64,000 nt of DNA from NCBI RefSeq assembly GCF_001512285.1, contig NZ_LNUV01000002.1:124001-188000 (forward strand), given 5' to 3'. Positions 8,238 through 19,243 of this stretch are shown here, piece by piece; position 1 is the first letter of the stretch; every line of letters starts with the position of its first letter. The notes under the pieces were generated by a model. The model saw only the letters and a program-made list of their open reading frames with translations, ran no database searches and had not been told where the DNA came from. The stretch comes from Arthrobacter sp. EpRS71. GTDB lineage: Bacteria; Actinomycetota; Actinomycetes; Actinomycetales; Micrococcaceae. The translations under genes were made by a program, and so were the position numbers.

Positions 8238-9546
8238 AGTGCGAACCTTGAAGGTGGCCCTGCTGGGCTGTGGCAACGTTGGGGCCCAGGTTGCGCGGAT
8301 TCTGATTGACGACGCCGAGGCCCTCGCTGCCCGCAGCGGTGCACGCCTGGAACTTTCCGGCATCGCCGTGCGCAATATCGAATCTCCGCGCGACGTTGAA
8401 CTGCCGCGCGAACTGTTCACCACTGATGCCGATACTTTGGTCAAGGAAGCAGACCTGGTCATCGAGCTCATGGGCGGCATCGAGCCCGCCCGTTCACTGA
8501 TCCTGACGGCCATTCAAAACGGCGCGTGCGTCGTCACCGGCAACAAGGCCCTGCTCGCGCAGGATGGCCCCACTCTGTACGAAGAGGCTGACAAGGCCGG
8601 AGTCCAGCTTTCCTACGAAGCCGCCGTTGCCGGAGCCATCCCCATCCTGCGCCCCATCCGCGACAGCCTGTCCGGAGATCGCATCACCCGCGTGCTGGGC
8701 ATTGTCAACGGAACCACAAACTTCATCCTGGACCAGATGGACACCACTGGTGCGCAGTTCTCCGATGCACTGGCCGAGGCCCAGCGTCTGGGATACGCGG
8801 AAGCGGACCCCACTGCCGACGTGGAAGGCCATGACGCTGCAGCCAAAGCAGCGATCCTTGCGTCATTGTCATTCCACACCCGCTTCTCGCTGGACGATGT
8901 CTATTGCGAAGGCATCACCAAGGTCAGCGCTGCCGACATCGCCTCCGCCAAGGAAGCCGGCTTTGTGATCAAGCTGCTCGCAATTGCCGAGAAGATCGAC
9001 TCATCGGATAACGGCAGCGGCATCTCCGTGCGGGTCCACCCCACCCTCCTGCCGCGTGAACACCCGCTGGCCGCTGTCCGTGGTGCTTTCAACGCCGTCT
9101 TCATCGAGGCGGAGAACGCCGGTGAACTGATGTTCTATGGCCAGGGCGCGGGCGGAACTCCCACCGCATCTGCCGTGCTGGGCGATCTCGTGTCCGCTGC
9201 GCGGCGCTTGGTCCTTGGCGGTCCGGGGCGCACGGAGACCACCACGGGCCACGTCCCGGCACTAGCCATCGATGCATCCACCACGAGCTACTACATCGGC
9301 CTTGATGTCGCTGACCAAGCCGGCGTGCTGGCCAGGATTGCGCACATTTTTGCCGACAACGGTGTTTCGATCGAAACCATGCGCCAGACGATCCACCGGG
9401 ACTCCTCCTCCAACGTTGAGTCAGCCGAACTGAAAATCGTGACGCACCGTGCGTCCGAAGCTGCACTTGCGGCAACCGTCGAGGCCGTCAAAGGCCTGGA
9501 CGTCATCAATTCCGTAACATCCGTACTGCGGGTAGAAGGGGTCTAA
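8230..9546 (+). CDS. hom: Homoserine dehydrogenase
   Basis: This 438-aa NAD(P)-dependent enzyme reduces aspartate semialdehyde to homoserine, the branch point to threonine and methionine. The nucleotide-binding loop LGCGNVG (12-18) opens the Rossmann fold. GNKALL and the catalytic region GIVNGTTNFIL, with the YAEADPTADVEGHDAAAK motif, follow. The last 85 residues (VADQAGVLARIAHIFADNGVSI) form an ACT domain expected to sense threonine. It overlaps lysA by 8 bp and abuts thrC. Confidence 0.97.
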   Translation: MSEVRTLKVALLGCGNVGAQVARILIDDAEALAARSGARLELSGIAVRNIESPRDVELPRELFTTDADTLVKEADLVIELMGGIEPARSLILTAIQNGACVVTGNKALLAQDGPTLYEEADKAGVQLSYEAAVAGAIPILRPIRDSLSGDRITRVLGIVNGTTNFILDQMDTTGAQFSDALAEAQRLGYAEADPTADVEGHDAAAKAAILASLSFHTRFSLDDVYCEGITKVSAADIASAKEAGFVIKLLAIAEKIDSSDNGSGISVRVHPTLLPREHPLAAVRGAFNAVFIEAENAGELMFYGQGAGGTPTASAVLGDLVSAARRLVLGGPGRTETTTGHVPALAIDASTTSYYIGLDVADQAGVLARIAHIFADNGVSIETMRQTIHRDSSSNVESAELKIVTHRASEAALAATVEAVKGLDVINSVTSVLRVEGV

Positions 9547-10650
9547 GTGGCTCACCAATGGCGCGGAGTAATCCGCGAATACGCTGATCGTTTGCCTGTA
9601 ACGGAAGCCACCAAGGTCATCACCCTCGGCGAGGGAGGCACGCCGCTCGTCCACGCGCAGAAGCTGTCCGAACTCACCGGCTCCGAGGTTTACCTGAAGG
9701 TCGAAGGCATGAACCCCACGGGTTCGTTCAAAGACCGCGGCATGACCATGGCCATGACCGCTGCTGTGGAAGCCGGCGCCAAAGCTGTGGTTTGCGCCTC
9801 CACTGGCAACACGTCCGCTTCAGCTGCGGCCTACGCCACCGCCGCCGGCCTCAAGTGCGCGGTGCTGGTACCAGAGGGCAAGATCTCCATGGGCAAGCTG
9901 AGCCAAGCCATCGCCCACGGCGCCACGTTGCTCCAGGTTGACGGCAACTTCGACAACTGTTTGGACATCGCCCGGAAACTCGGCGAAGCCTACCCCGTGT
10001 TCTTGGTGAATTCCGTGAACCCGGCGCGAATCCAGGGCCAGAAGACCGGCGCCTTTGAAGTGGTGGACAGCCTGGGCGATGCCCCCGACATCCACGTCCT
10101 GCCCGTGGGAAACGCCGGCAACATCACTGCCTATTGGAAGGGCTACAAGGAATACTCCGCGCCCTTCGAGACCGCCAACGGAACACTTCCGGCTGTATCC
10201 ACCAAGACTCCGGTCATGTGGGGATTCCAGGCCGCAGGAGCCGCGCCGTTCGTTGCGGGGCACCCCATCACTGAACCGGACACGATCGCCACAGCCATCC
10301 GCATCGGTAACCCGGCATCGTGGGAGACTGCAGTTGCGGCCCGTGACGAATCGGGCGGACTGATCGAGGCTGTCACCGATGATGAGATTCTGGCCGCCCA
10401 CCGCTGGTTGTCCGCCAAGGAAGGCGTTTTCGTCGAACCCGGCTCCGCTGCCGGCGTCGCGGGCTTGATCAAGAAGCACGCCGCAGGCGAAGTTCCGTCC
10501 GGCAAAACCATCGTCATTACTGTTACCGGCCATGGACTCAAGGACCCGCAGTGGGCCCTCCGCACCGAAGATGGCAGCGATGTCCAGCCCGTCAAAGTGC
10601 CGAACGACGTCGTCACCGTTGCCGCAGAACTGGGACTGGAAGAAAACTAA
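9547..10650 (+). CDS. thrC: Threonine synthase
   Basis: This 367-aa PLP enzyme converts O-phosphohomoserine to threonine. PLP-binding Lys62 is in GSFKDRGMT, with the phosphate-binding GNAGN segment further on. It belongs to the short form without the N-terminal extension seen in yeast and E. coli enzymes. GTG 9547 follows the hom stop codon directly, so translation is probably coupled. thrC precedes thrB here, the usual actinobacterial order. Confidence 0.97.
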   Translation: MAHQWRGVIREYADRLPVTEATKVITLGEGGTPLVHAQKLSELTGSEVYLKVEGMNPTGSFKDRGMTMAMTAAVEAGAKAVVCASTGNTSASAAAYATAAGLKCAVLVPEGKISMGKLSQAIAHGATLLQVDGNFDNCLDIARKLGEAYPVFLVNSVNPARIQGQKTGAFEVVDSLGDAPDIHVLPVGNAGNITAYWKGYKEYSAPFETANGTLPAVSTKTPVMWGFQAAGAAPFVAGHPITEPDTIATAIRIGNPASWETAVAARDESGGLIEAVTDDEILAAHRWLSAKEGVFVEPGSAAGVAGLIKKHAAGEVPSGKTIVITVTGHGLKDPQWALRTEDGSDVQPVKVPNDVVTVAAELGLEEN

Positions 10651-10652
10651 GA

Positions 10653-11627
10653 GTGGAATCAACGCAGCCCACCGCGACCAATCGTGCTCTTGTCGCGGCA
10701 GGCCAGCGGCTGACCGTTAAGGTCCCCGGCACGAGTGCCAACCTGGGCCCCGGTTACGACAGCCTTGGCTTGGCCCTGTCTATTTACGACACCTTGACGG
10801 TGGAAACGCACAACACCGGAGAGCTCGAGTTCGAGCTCTCCGGTGAGGGCGCCGACTCTCTTCCCCGTGATGCCAGTCACCTGGTGGTGCGCGCCATTGA
10901 TCTTGCGCTTGATCGCCTTGGCTACCAGCGTTCCGGCCTGAAAATCATTGCGGATAACGTCAACCCGCATGGTCGGGGACTGGGGTCTTCTGCCTCGGCT
11001 GTGGTGGCCGCTGTAACTGCCGCCAATGCACTGGTTCCCGCAGAATCCCGGCAGGACCGTGACTGGATCCTGCAGCTGACCAGCGAGATGGAAGGACACC
11101 CGGACAACGTCGCACCCGCGATTTTCGGCGGACTGGCGCTGTCGTGGCAGGACAGCGAGCAGTACAGCAGCACGCGCGCTGACGTCATATCGTCGGTCAT
11201 TCCCGTTGTGGCCGTCCCGGACTATGAGCTTGCTACGGAAACTGCGCGCGGACTGCTCCCGGCATCGGTTGGCCACCACGCGGCGGCAATGAATTCCGGA
11301 CGTGCAGCACTGTTGATCCATGCGCTCACTGCGGATCCGGCTTTCCTGCTTCCCGGCACGGAAGACTACCTCCACCAGAGCTACCGCGCGCAGGCCATGC
11401 GCCCCAGCGCCGACCTCCTCGCTGCTCTCCGGAGTGCGGGCCATGCGGCCGTTGTCTCCGGCGCCGGTCCTACGGTGATGGTGCTGGCACATGGTGCCGA
11501 CCAAGCCGCCGCGGTTGCTGAATTCATTGAGGCGTTCACGGCGGTCAACACACCCGACGTCGGTTGGCGTGTGATGACGCTGGCTGTGGACGTTCAAGGT
11601 GCTAGAGTGGAAGTGCACCGCCGGTAA
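10653..11627 (+). CDS. thrB: Homoserine kinase
   Basis: This 324-aa GHMP kinase phosphorylates homoserine for ThrC. The family motifs are VPGTSANLGPGYDSLGLAL (24-42), the ATP loop GRGLGSSASA (107-116) and the C-terminal SGAGPTVMVL. GTG 10653 lies 2 bp after the thrC stop. The gene contains a 32-bp near-perfect palindrome at 10814-10845, listed separately. It is the last gene of the amino-acid run; about 300 bp separate it from rho. Confidence 0.97.
   Translation: MESTQPTATNRALVAAGQRLTVKVPGTSANLGPGYDSLGLALSIYDTLTVETHNTGELEFELSGEGADSLPRDASHLVVRAIDLALDRLGYQRSGLKIIADNVNPHGRGLGSSASAVVAAVTAANALVPAESRQDRDWILQLTSEMEGHPDNVAPAIFGGLALSWQDSEQYSSTRADVISSVIPVVAVPDYELATETARGLLPASVGHHAAAMNSGRAALLIHALTADPAFLLPGTEDYLHQSYRAQAMRPSADLLAALRSAGHAAVVSGAGPTVMVLAHGADQAAAVAEFIEAFTAVNTPDVGWRVMTLAVDVQGARVEVHRR
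10814..10845. repeat. Perfect 15-bp inverted repeat inside thrB
   Basis: The arm CACCGGAGAGCTCGA (10814-10828) is separated by GT from its exact reverse complement (10831-10845). It encodes the thrB stretch TGELEFELSGE. Arms this long are not expected by chance in coding DNA of this size. In RNA it would be a very stable hairpin early in the gene. Confidence 0.9.
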
Positions 11628-11932
11628 AGCCGCGGGCAGTTCCCTGATTTTGGATCTCGGTGTTTTGCCGTACCTTTCGTCAACTGTGCCAACGTTGGTG
11701 GTGTCGTCTCTTTCCGGCATGTCTCAGGTGCCGCAGAAATCTCTCTGTTCCCTGAACGCTACGCCGGCTGTCCGGGTAACTGGATTCAGTGATGACGATC
11801 AGTATCCGGCCCTGTTGGCCACAATCCATCAGGCACGGCCCAAATCACCGGCTGCAGATCTGAACTGCAGCCCAGAACAAATCATCGCGTCCAGCTCTCG
11901 CTCTGGACGCCGTCGAGGGGGAAGGATCCTTC
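11628..11932 (+). other. Intergenic rho leader region
   Basis: These 305 bp separate thrB from rho. No credible gene is seen; an open frame crosses the region but has no ribosome site and overlaps both neighbours. The DNA has local T-rich patches near 11645-11720 and ends in a hairpin and a strong ribosome-binding site. The region most likely carries the rho promoter and a long 5' leader, where Rho commonly controls its own synthesis. Confidence 0.5.
11887..11910 (+). promoter_or_regulatory. Hairpin just before the rho ribosome-binding site
   Basis: GCGTCCAG (11887-11894) pairs with CTGGACGC (11903-11910) around the 8-nt loop CTCTCGCT. It ends a few bases before GAGGGGGAAGG, the rho ribosome-binding site. 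Position and strength suggest a role in leader control; no known riboswitch is recognised. Confidence 0.5.
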
Positions 11933-14047
<2,115 letters not shown>

Positions 14048-14057
14048 CTGTGCTCTA

Positions 14058-14173
14058 ACCGCTCGAAATATGCCGGCCCCGCCCCTACGCCGGGCAGCTT
14101 CCGATCTACGATCGGAAGCTGCCCGGCTCCGGCAGGCCCGAAGCCACTCCCTGGCCGGCATATTTTGAGCGGT
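14058..14173. repeat. Nested inverted repeats after rho (terminator or small palindromic element)
   Basis: An outer 21-bp inverted repeat (14058-14078 and 14153-14173, one mismatch) encloses a perfect 18-bp inner repeat (14089-14106 and 14110-14127, loop TAC). The inner arm begins GCCGGGCAGCTTCC. The outer right arm is followed by CTTTGTTTAAAC. The element begins 11 bp after the rho stop, so it can terminate rho transcripts. The two-level symmetry also resembles a small mobile palindromic element. No target-site duplication is evident. Confidence 0.8.
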
Positions 14174-14304
14174 CTTTGTTTAAACGGAATCCTTGACCCG
14201 ACACCACGTGAGGTCGATTCGGCCCATGTGGGCCTGCCGAGATGGGCTGTGCGTGACCCCACGCAGCAGTTATTAGACTTGTAGAAGTCGAAAGAGGTTT
14301 GAAA

Positions 14305-15378
14305 ATGTTTGAGTCCGTACAGGGATTGCTTGATGAGCATGCTGCTATTCAGGCGCAGTTGAGTGATCCTGCCGTTTATGCCGATCAGTCTGCCGCCAGG
14401 AAGCTGGGGCGGCGGTCTGCGCAGCTTCAGGGCATTGTGGAGGCGTACAACAAGTGGCGCGGGCTCAATGACGATCTTGAAGCTGCCAAGGAAATGGCGG
14501 ACGAGGATCCGGAGTTTGCTGCTGAAGTTGTGCAGTTGGAAGAGCAGATTCCCGCAGCACAGGAGCGGTTGCGTCGTTTGCTGATTCCGCGTGATCCTGA
14601 CGATGCCCGCAACGTCATCCTTGAAGTGAAGGGTGGCGAAGGTGGCGACGAAGCCGCGTTGTTCGCCGGCGACCTTTTGCGGATGTACATGCGGTACGCC
14701 GAATCCCGTGGTTGGAAGACCGAAATGATCTCCGCCACCGAATCTGACCTGGGTGGGTACAAGGATGTTGCCGTGGCCATCAAGGGCAACTCCAATGACC
14801 CCGCACAGGGCGTGTTTGCCCGTTTGAAGTTTGAAGGCGGCGTACACCGCGTGCAGCGGGTTCCCGTCACTGAGTCGCAGGGGCGCATCCACACGTCCGC
14901 GGCTGGTGTTCTGGTGCTTCCCGAAGTTGATGAGCCGGAAGAACTTGAGATCAACCAGAACGATCTCAAGATCGACGTTTATCGTTCATCAGGTCCGGGT
15001 GGACAGTCCGTTAACACCACGGACTCGGCGGTCCGAATCACCCACTTGCCCACGGGCATTGTGGTGGCCATGCAGAATGAAAAGTCCCAGTTGCAGAACC
15101 GTGAAGCGGGCATGCGCGTTCTCCGCGCCCGTCTCCTTGCCCACCAGCAGGAACAGATCGACGCCGCCAACTCGGAACAGCGCAAATCACAGATCCGCAC
15201 CATGGACCGTTCGGAGCGAATCCGCACGTACAACTTCCCGGAAAACCGCATCGCGGACCACCGCACCGGTTACAAGGCTTACAACCTTGATGCCGTGATG
15301 AATGGCGACTTGGAGCCGGTGATCCAGTCTGCCATTGAAGCGGACGAGCAGGCGCGGCTGGACGCAATCGGCGAATAA
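14305..15378 (+). CDS. prfA: Peptide chain release factor 1
   Basis: This 357-aa protein recognises UAA and UAG stop codons. The tripeptide anticodon reads PVT (187-189), as expected for RF1, and the peptidyl-hydrolysis motif GGQ is at 232-234 in [13 protein letters not shown] 14305 has AAAGAGG upstream; a TTG two codons earlier is less likely. prmC, which methylates the GGQ glutamine, follows 46 bp downstream. Confidence 0.97.
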   Translation: MFESVQGLLDEHAAIQAQLSDPAVYADQSAARKLGRRSAQLQGIVEAYNKWRGLNDDLEAAKEMADEDPEFAAEVVQLEEQIPAAQERLRRLLIPRDPDDARNVILEVKGGEGGDEAALFAGDLLRMYMRYAESRGWKTEMISATESDLGGYKDVAVAIKGNSNDPAQGVFARLKFEGGVHRVQRVPVTESQGRIHTSAAGVLVLPEVDEPEELEINQNDLKIDVYRSSGPGGQSVNTTDSAVRITHLPTGIVVAMQNEKSQLQNREAGMRVLRARLLAHQQEQIDAANSEQRKSQIRTMDRSERIRTYNFPENRIADHRTGYKAYNLDAVMNGDLEPVIQSAIEADEQARLDAIGE

Positions 15379-15424
15379 CGAGCTGCAGTACAGCGGCGCC
15401 GGACGAACACAGCAGAGTACATAC

Positions 15425-16297
15425 ATGACGTTTTACCAGGGCCAGAGCCTCGCGGACGCTGTTCGTGAGGCTACTGCCGTATTATCCGACGCCGGTGTGC
15501 CCAGCCCGCGTGTGGACGCCGAGTTGCTTGCCGATCACCTGCTCGGCGTCGGTCTCGGACGCCTGCGCGCCATGATGCTCGGCGATGCCCCGGCTCCCGA
15601 CGGCTACCGGGAGCTGGTGGAGGAACGGGCCGGACGCGTACCCCTGCAACACATCACGGGAGTTGCATATTTCCGGCACCTGGAGTTGCGCGTGGGACCC
15701 GGCGTTTTCATACCGCGTCCCGAAACGGAATCGGTGGTGCAGCTGGTCATCGATCACGTCTCGGAATTACCCAACCCGAAGGTAGTGGATCTCGGCACGG
15801 GATCCGGCGCGATAGCCGGCTCCATTGCCTACGAGGTTCCGGGTGCTGAGGTTCATGCGGTGGAATTCAGCTTGCTGGCGCATGCCTGGGCTGCCAGGAA
15901 CCTTGAACCACTCGGAGTGGTACTTGTTGAAGGCGACCTTCGGGATGCCCTTCCCGAGCACAACGGAACTTTCGACGTGGTGGTATCCAATCCGCCGTAT
16001 ATTCCGGCCGAAGCGATCCCCACAGAGCCCGAAGTTGCTCTCCACGATCCACCGGAGGCACTGTACGGCGGGGGAGCGGACGGCATGGTACTTCCGACGG
16101 CGGCAGCGGCTTCCGCGGCCCGCCTCCTAAAACCCGGTGGCTACTTCGTGATGGAGCACGCGGAAGTCCAATCTGCCTGGATCGCCGGGATGCTTCAACG
16201 AACCGGACGTTGGAACGACGTCACCACGCACTACGACCTGAACGGCAAGGAACGTGCAACCAGCGCGATTCTGGCCAGTCTGTCTCCTGATGAGTGA
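15425..16297 (+). CDS. prmC: Peptide chain release factor N5-glutamine methyltransferase
   Basis: This 290-aa SAM-dependent enzyme methylates the Gln of the GGQ motif in release factors. An N-terminal helical domain (1-85) is followed by the Rossmann methyltransferase domain with VVDLGTGSGAIA and the substrate-side NPPY motif (189-192). The prfA-prmC-tsaC order is widely conserved. No strong ribosome-binding site is seen before ATG 15425. Confidence 0.95.
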   Translation: MTFYQGQSLADAVREATAVLSDAGVPSPRVDAELLADHLLGVGLGRLRAMMLGDAPAPDGYRELVEERAGRVPLQHITGVAYFRHLELRVGPGVFIPRPETESVVQLVIDHVSELPNPKVVDLGTGSGAIAGSIAYEVPGAEVHAVEFSLLAHAWAARNLEPLGVVLVEGDLRDALPEHNGTFDVVVSNPPYIPAEAIPTEPEVALHDPPEALYGGGADGMVLPTAAAASAARLLKPGGYFVMEHAEVQSAWIAGMLQRTGRWNDVTTHYDLNGKERATSAILASLSPDE

Positions 16298-16309
16298 AAG
16301 AATAGCGCT

Positions 16310-17224
16310 GTGACCACAACCTATAACTGCACTTCCGACGACCAGCGGACTGAAGGGCTTCAGCATGCCCAACGCGCCATCAGCGAGAAGAAGTGCGTCG
16401 TGATGCCAACGGACACCGTCTACGGTATTGCCGCAGATGCCTTCTCGCCCCTGGCCGTGACCATGTTGTTGGCTTCCAAAGGGCGCAGCCGGCAAATGCC
16501 TCCTCCGGTCCTGATTCCGCGGGTGAACGCCCTGGACGGGCTCGCCACCGACGTACCTGCCGATGCCCGGGCACTGGCTCAGGCCTTTTGGCCAGGCGGC
16601 CTGACACTGATCCTGCACGCACAGCCATCCTTGGACTGGGACCTCGGCGAAACCAAGGGCACCGTGGCCCTCCGAATGCCCGATGACCAAATTGCCTTGG
16701 AGCTCCTCGGCCTCACCGGCCCCTTGGCTGTTTCTTCCGCCAACCGGACAGGCCAGGAAGCGGCCCAGACGGCATCCGAAGCCCGGCTTCAATTGGCGGA
16801 GTCCGTTGAGGTCTACCTTGAAGGCGGCTTCCGCCCGGTTAAGGGGACCGCTGCCTTGCCCTCGACGATTGTTGACGCCACATCCACTCCGTTCCGGGTG
16901 GTGCGCCAAGGAGCGATTGAGCTGGAGCGGCTCCGCGAGATCGTTCCTTCGATCCTCGGTGTTGGAGAAGCCCTTCCTGCAGAGGCGCCGGCTGCGGACG
17001 ACGTGGCAGCTGAAGAACCCCCAGCTGAAGAATCTGCCGTCGAAGAAGCCACGGGAGATGCTGTTGCAGAGGGTGCATCTCCGTCTGCCGTTGACGCTGT
17101 GGTCCGCGATGAGGCTCCAACAGCCGACGACGCGCCAGCCGAAGTGACCGAAGCCGCCGTCGTCGAGGACCCGACCCAAGGCACGGTAAAACCGGAGGCC
17201 TCCAGAGAAGCCAAGTCCGAATGA
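16310..17224 (+). CDS. tsaC: L-threonylcarbamoyladenylate synthase with acidic C-terminal tail
   Basis: This 304-aa protein makes threonylcarbamoyl-AMP for the t6A37 modification of ANN-decoding tRNAs. The Sua5/YciO domain occupies about 1-205 with MPTDTVYGIAADAF, the KGR loop (LLASKGRSRQMP) and SSANRTGQEAA. About 95 further residues are low complexity, almost all Ala, Glu, Pro, Asp and Val; they are not the ordered Sua5 C-terminal domain of longer homologues. GTG 16310 lies 6 nt after an AAGAAT -10-like box. The stop overlaps the next gene by 4 bp. Confidence 0.93.
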   Translation: MTTTYNCTSDDQRTEGLQHAQRAISEKKCVVMPTDTVYGIAADAFSPLAVTMLLASKGRSRQMPPPVLIPRVNALDGLATDVPADARALAQAFWPGGLTLILHAQPSLDWDLGETKGTVALRMPDDQIALELLGLTGPLAVSSANRTGQEAAQTASEARLQLAESVEVYLEGGFRPVKGTAALPSTIVDATSTPFRVVRQGAIELERLREIVPSILGVGEALPAEAPAADDVAAEEPPAEESAVEEATGDAVAEGASPSAVDAVVRDEAPTADDAPAEVTEAAVVEDPTQGTVKPEASREAKSE

Positions 17225-18006
17225 TTCCGGAGCGCCAACGCGTCCCCATCCTTGACGTTGACGCCACTCCGATGCGCGTCCATGAGGTTATTGCTGCCAT
17301 GGGCGGGCTCATCGCGGCCGGAACAACCGCCACCGTTCTTGGACACAATCTTCACAGCATCACGCTGCTCCACTCCCGTCCGGATGTCCGTTCTTTGTAC
17401 GGAAACAGCTCGATGGTCCTCTTGGACGGCGCTCCGGTGGCCATGTTGTGGGGGCTCGCGCACAAGCGTCAACTCCAACCATTGGGTGAAGGAACCATGG
17501 CCTACCGGCTCGGTTCCATGGATTGGATCCCGGAGCTGGGAAAGGTCAACGGTCTGGAGCGTATCGCCGTAGTCGGTGCCGGACGGGCTGCTAATACGAA
17601 GGCTGTGGCCAGGTTGCGCTCCATTATCCCCGGTGCAACAGTGGACGGGATGCCCGGTGAGGGGTGGGACAGCACTCTGGAAGACGCGGTGGTGGACTGG
17701 CTGACGGATTTCCGTCCGCAAGTGGTCCTGCTGGGACTGGGTATGCCCCTCCAGGAAACTGTGCTTCACCGCAGGCTTGCAGATATGCCTCCCGCCGTCT
17801 ATTGCGCGGTCGGTGGAGCCATTGAGCAGGCTGCGGGCATCCAAAAACTGGCGCCGCGCTGGCTCGGGCGCTTAGGACTCGAGTGGGCCTGGCGGCTGGT
17901 CCTCCACCCGGGCCGTGTGGCCTACAGAGTTTTCGTTGAACCGTGGAAGCTGGCAAGCCTGCTGATCAGGCGCCGGTTCCAACTATCCAAGACCAAAGGC
18001 AAGTAA
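17221..18006 (+). CDS. WecB/TagA/CpsF family glycosyltransferase
   Basis: This 261-aa protein is of the family that adds N-acetylmannosamine-type sugars to undecaprenyl-PP-GlcNAc. Family landmarks are the N-terminal VLGHNLHSI, the probable catalytic Asp69 in VLLDGAPVA, GMPLQE (174-179, usually GxPKQE) and the VGGAIEQAAG segment. The usual R-x-x-G-x-D stretch is replaced by LGEGTMAYRLG, so it is a divergent member and its donor sugar cannot be named. The gene overlaps tsaC by 4 bp and is followed directly by a GT2 gene, with a WecA-like gene 0.3 kb beyond. Confidence 0.82.
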   Translation: MIPERQRVPILDVDATPMRVHEVIAAMGGLIAAGTTATVLGHNLHSITLLHSRPDVRSLYGNSSMVLLDGAPVAMLWGLAHKRQLQPLGEGTMAYRLGSMDWIPELGKVNGLERIAVVGAGRAANTKAVARLRSIIPGATVDGMPGEGWDSTLEDAVVDWLTDFRPQVVLLGLGMPLQETVLHRRLADMPPAVYCAVGGAIEQAAGIQKLAPRWLGRLGLEWAWRLVLHPGRVAYRVFVEPWKLASLLIRRRFQLSKTKGK

Positions 18007-18963
18007 ATGACGTCCCACCCTGTCGTGGTCGCTGTCGTAGTGACATATAACCGGCGTGAACTCCTCCAGACCACCCTGGACGGCATTGCGTCAGGTACCC
18101 GGGTACCTGACGCCGTTGTCGTCGTGGATAACGCCTCCACGGACGGAACCGCGGAGTTCCTCCAGCACTATCACAGCCCCATGATCATTGATGTGGTCTC
18201 GTTGAACACGAACGTGGGCGGTGCCGGTGGTTTCGTCGTCGGCATGGAACGGGCCGTACTGGACCACGGGGCGGACCACGTGTGGATCATGGACGATGAC
18301 ACGGAACCGCAGCCACATGCCCTCCGCGAGGCGTTGGATACCTCCGAGTCTTACCTCAAGGAGACCGGGGACGCCCCGGCATTCATCGCCAGCCGTGTGG
18401 TGTGGACTGATGGCCGCGACCATCCTATGAACCGCATGCGGCCACGGATGGGAGCCAGTGAGAACCAGCGCAGCGCTGCTGCCCGGCTGGGAGCGACTCA
18501 AATTCGAAGTGCTTCATTCGTGTCGGTGCTGATTCGCGCCGAGGAAATCCGAGAACACGGCCTGCCCATGGCGGACTACTTCATCTGGAACGACGATTTG
18601 GAGTACACCGCCAGGATTTCCCGTCGGGGGACCGCACTGACCACCAACGCCTCGGTGGCCAATCACCACACGAAAGTGTTCGGAGACGCCGGTGCGGATC
18701 CGGGTCCGCGCTTCTACTACGAAGTGCGCAACAAGCTGTGGGTCTACACCCGCTCGAACGCTTTGGCGCCGTGGGAGAAGATCTTGTTTACCGGAGCTTC
18801 ACTGCGAAACTGGACCCGCACGATTGCTGCCTCGCCGAATCGCAAAGTGCTTTTGACCGGGCTTCTCAAGGGTCTGCGCCACAGCCTGAAAGCCCCCCGA
18901 TCCAACGCTCAGGTACTGGACGGGATCTACGCGCTGCGTAACGTCCAAGAGCCCGTCAGGTAG
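18007..18963 (+). CDS. Family 2 glycosyltransferase (GlfT1/rhamnosyltransferase-like)
   Basis: This 318-aa GT-A enzyme has the N-terminal VVVTYNRRELL, the VVVDNASTDGT loop (38-48), NTNVGGAGGFVVGM, and the metal-binding MDDDTE (95-100) in place of a simple DxD. The GGAGGF-(x)n-MDDD arrangement is typical of actinobacterial galactofuranosyl- or rhamnosyltransferases that act on lipid-linked glycans. There are no transmembrane helices. It starts right after the preceding stop codon. A 26-bp perfect palindrome lies within it. Confidence 0.85.
   Translation: MTSHPVVVAVVVTYNRRELLQTTLDGIASGTRVPDAVVVVDNASTDGTAEFLQHYHSPMIIDVVSLNTNVGGAGGFVVGMERAVLDHGADHVWIMDDDTEPQPHALREALDTSESYLKETGDAPAFIASRVVWTDGRDHPMNRMRPRMGASENQRSAAARLGATQIRSASFVSVLIRAEEIREHGLPMADYFIWNDDLEYTARISRRGTALTTNASVANHHTKVFGDAGADPGPRFYYEVRNKLWVYTRSNALAPWEKILFTGASLRNWTRTIAASPNRKVLLTGLLKGLRHSLKAPRSNAQVLDGIYALRNVQEPVR
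18088..18113. repeat. 26-bp perfect palindrome inside the GT2 gene
   Basis: The half GCGTCAGGTACCC (18088-18100) is followed with no spacer by its exact reverse complement. It encodes ASGTRVPDA. It could extrude as a cruciform or form a hairpin in RNA. Nothing in the protein family requires this sequence. Confidence 0.9.
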
Positions 18964-19243
18964 CAGTTACGCGGCTTGAATCCCAGCCAAACACGCTGGG
19001 GCTTGGCGGCTGCATCACAGGGTGGTCACGTCCAATGGCATTAGTATCGTGACTAGAGTCCACAGAAATCCCGCAACATTCGGCACAGCCGGTGCAGGCA
19101 TGGCGACGGAGTAGTTCCATTTATCCAAAGACAGATTTCCACACCTTGAGCTGCCCACAACCCGACGGCATTCGATCCCGCCGGCGGCATTCGATGGTCC
19201 AGTCCAACCGATTGGTGTGCAGGCTGCTCTCCGGGGCCGCGTC
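18964..19243. other. Gap between the GT2 gene and the wecA-like gene
   Basis: These 280 bp contain no credible gene. A weak hairpin (CCCAGC...GCTGGG near 18980) may end the upstream operon. A short direct repeat GGCATTCGAT occurs twice near 19170-19200. The promoter of the wecA-like gene is presumably here, but no convincing box pair was seen. Confidence 0.4.

Noticed and set aside
6837..8513. Long open frame antisense to lysA and hom
   Set aside because: Shadow of high-GC third positions; no start context and no homology-like motifs.
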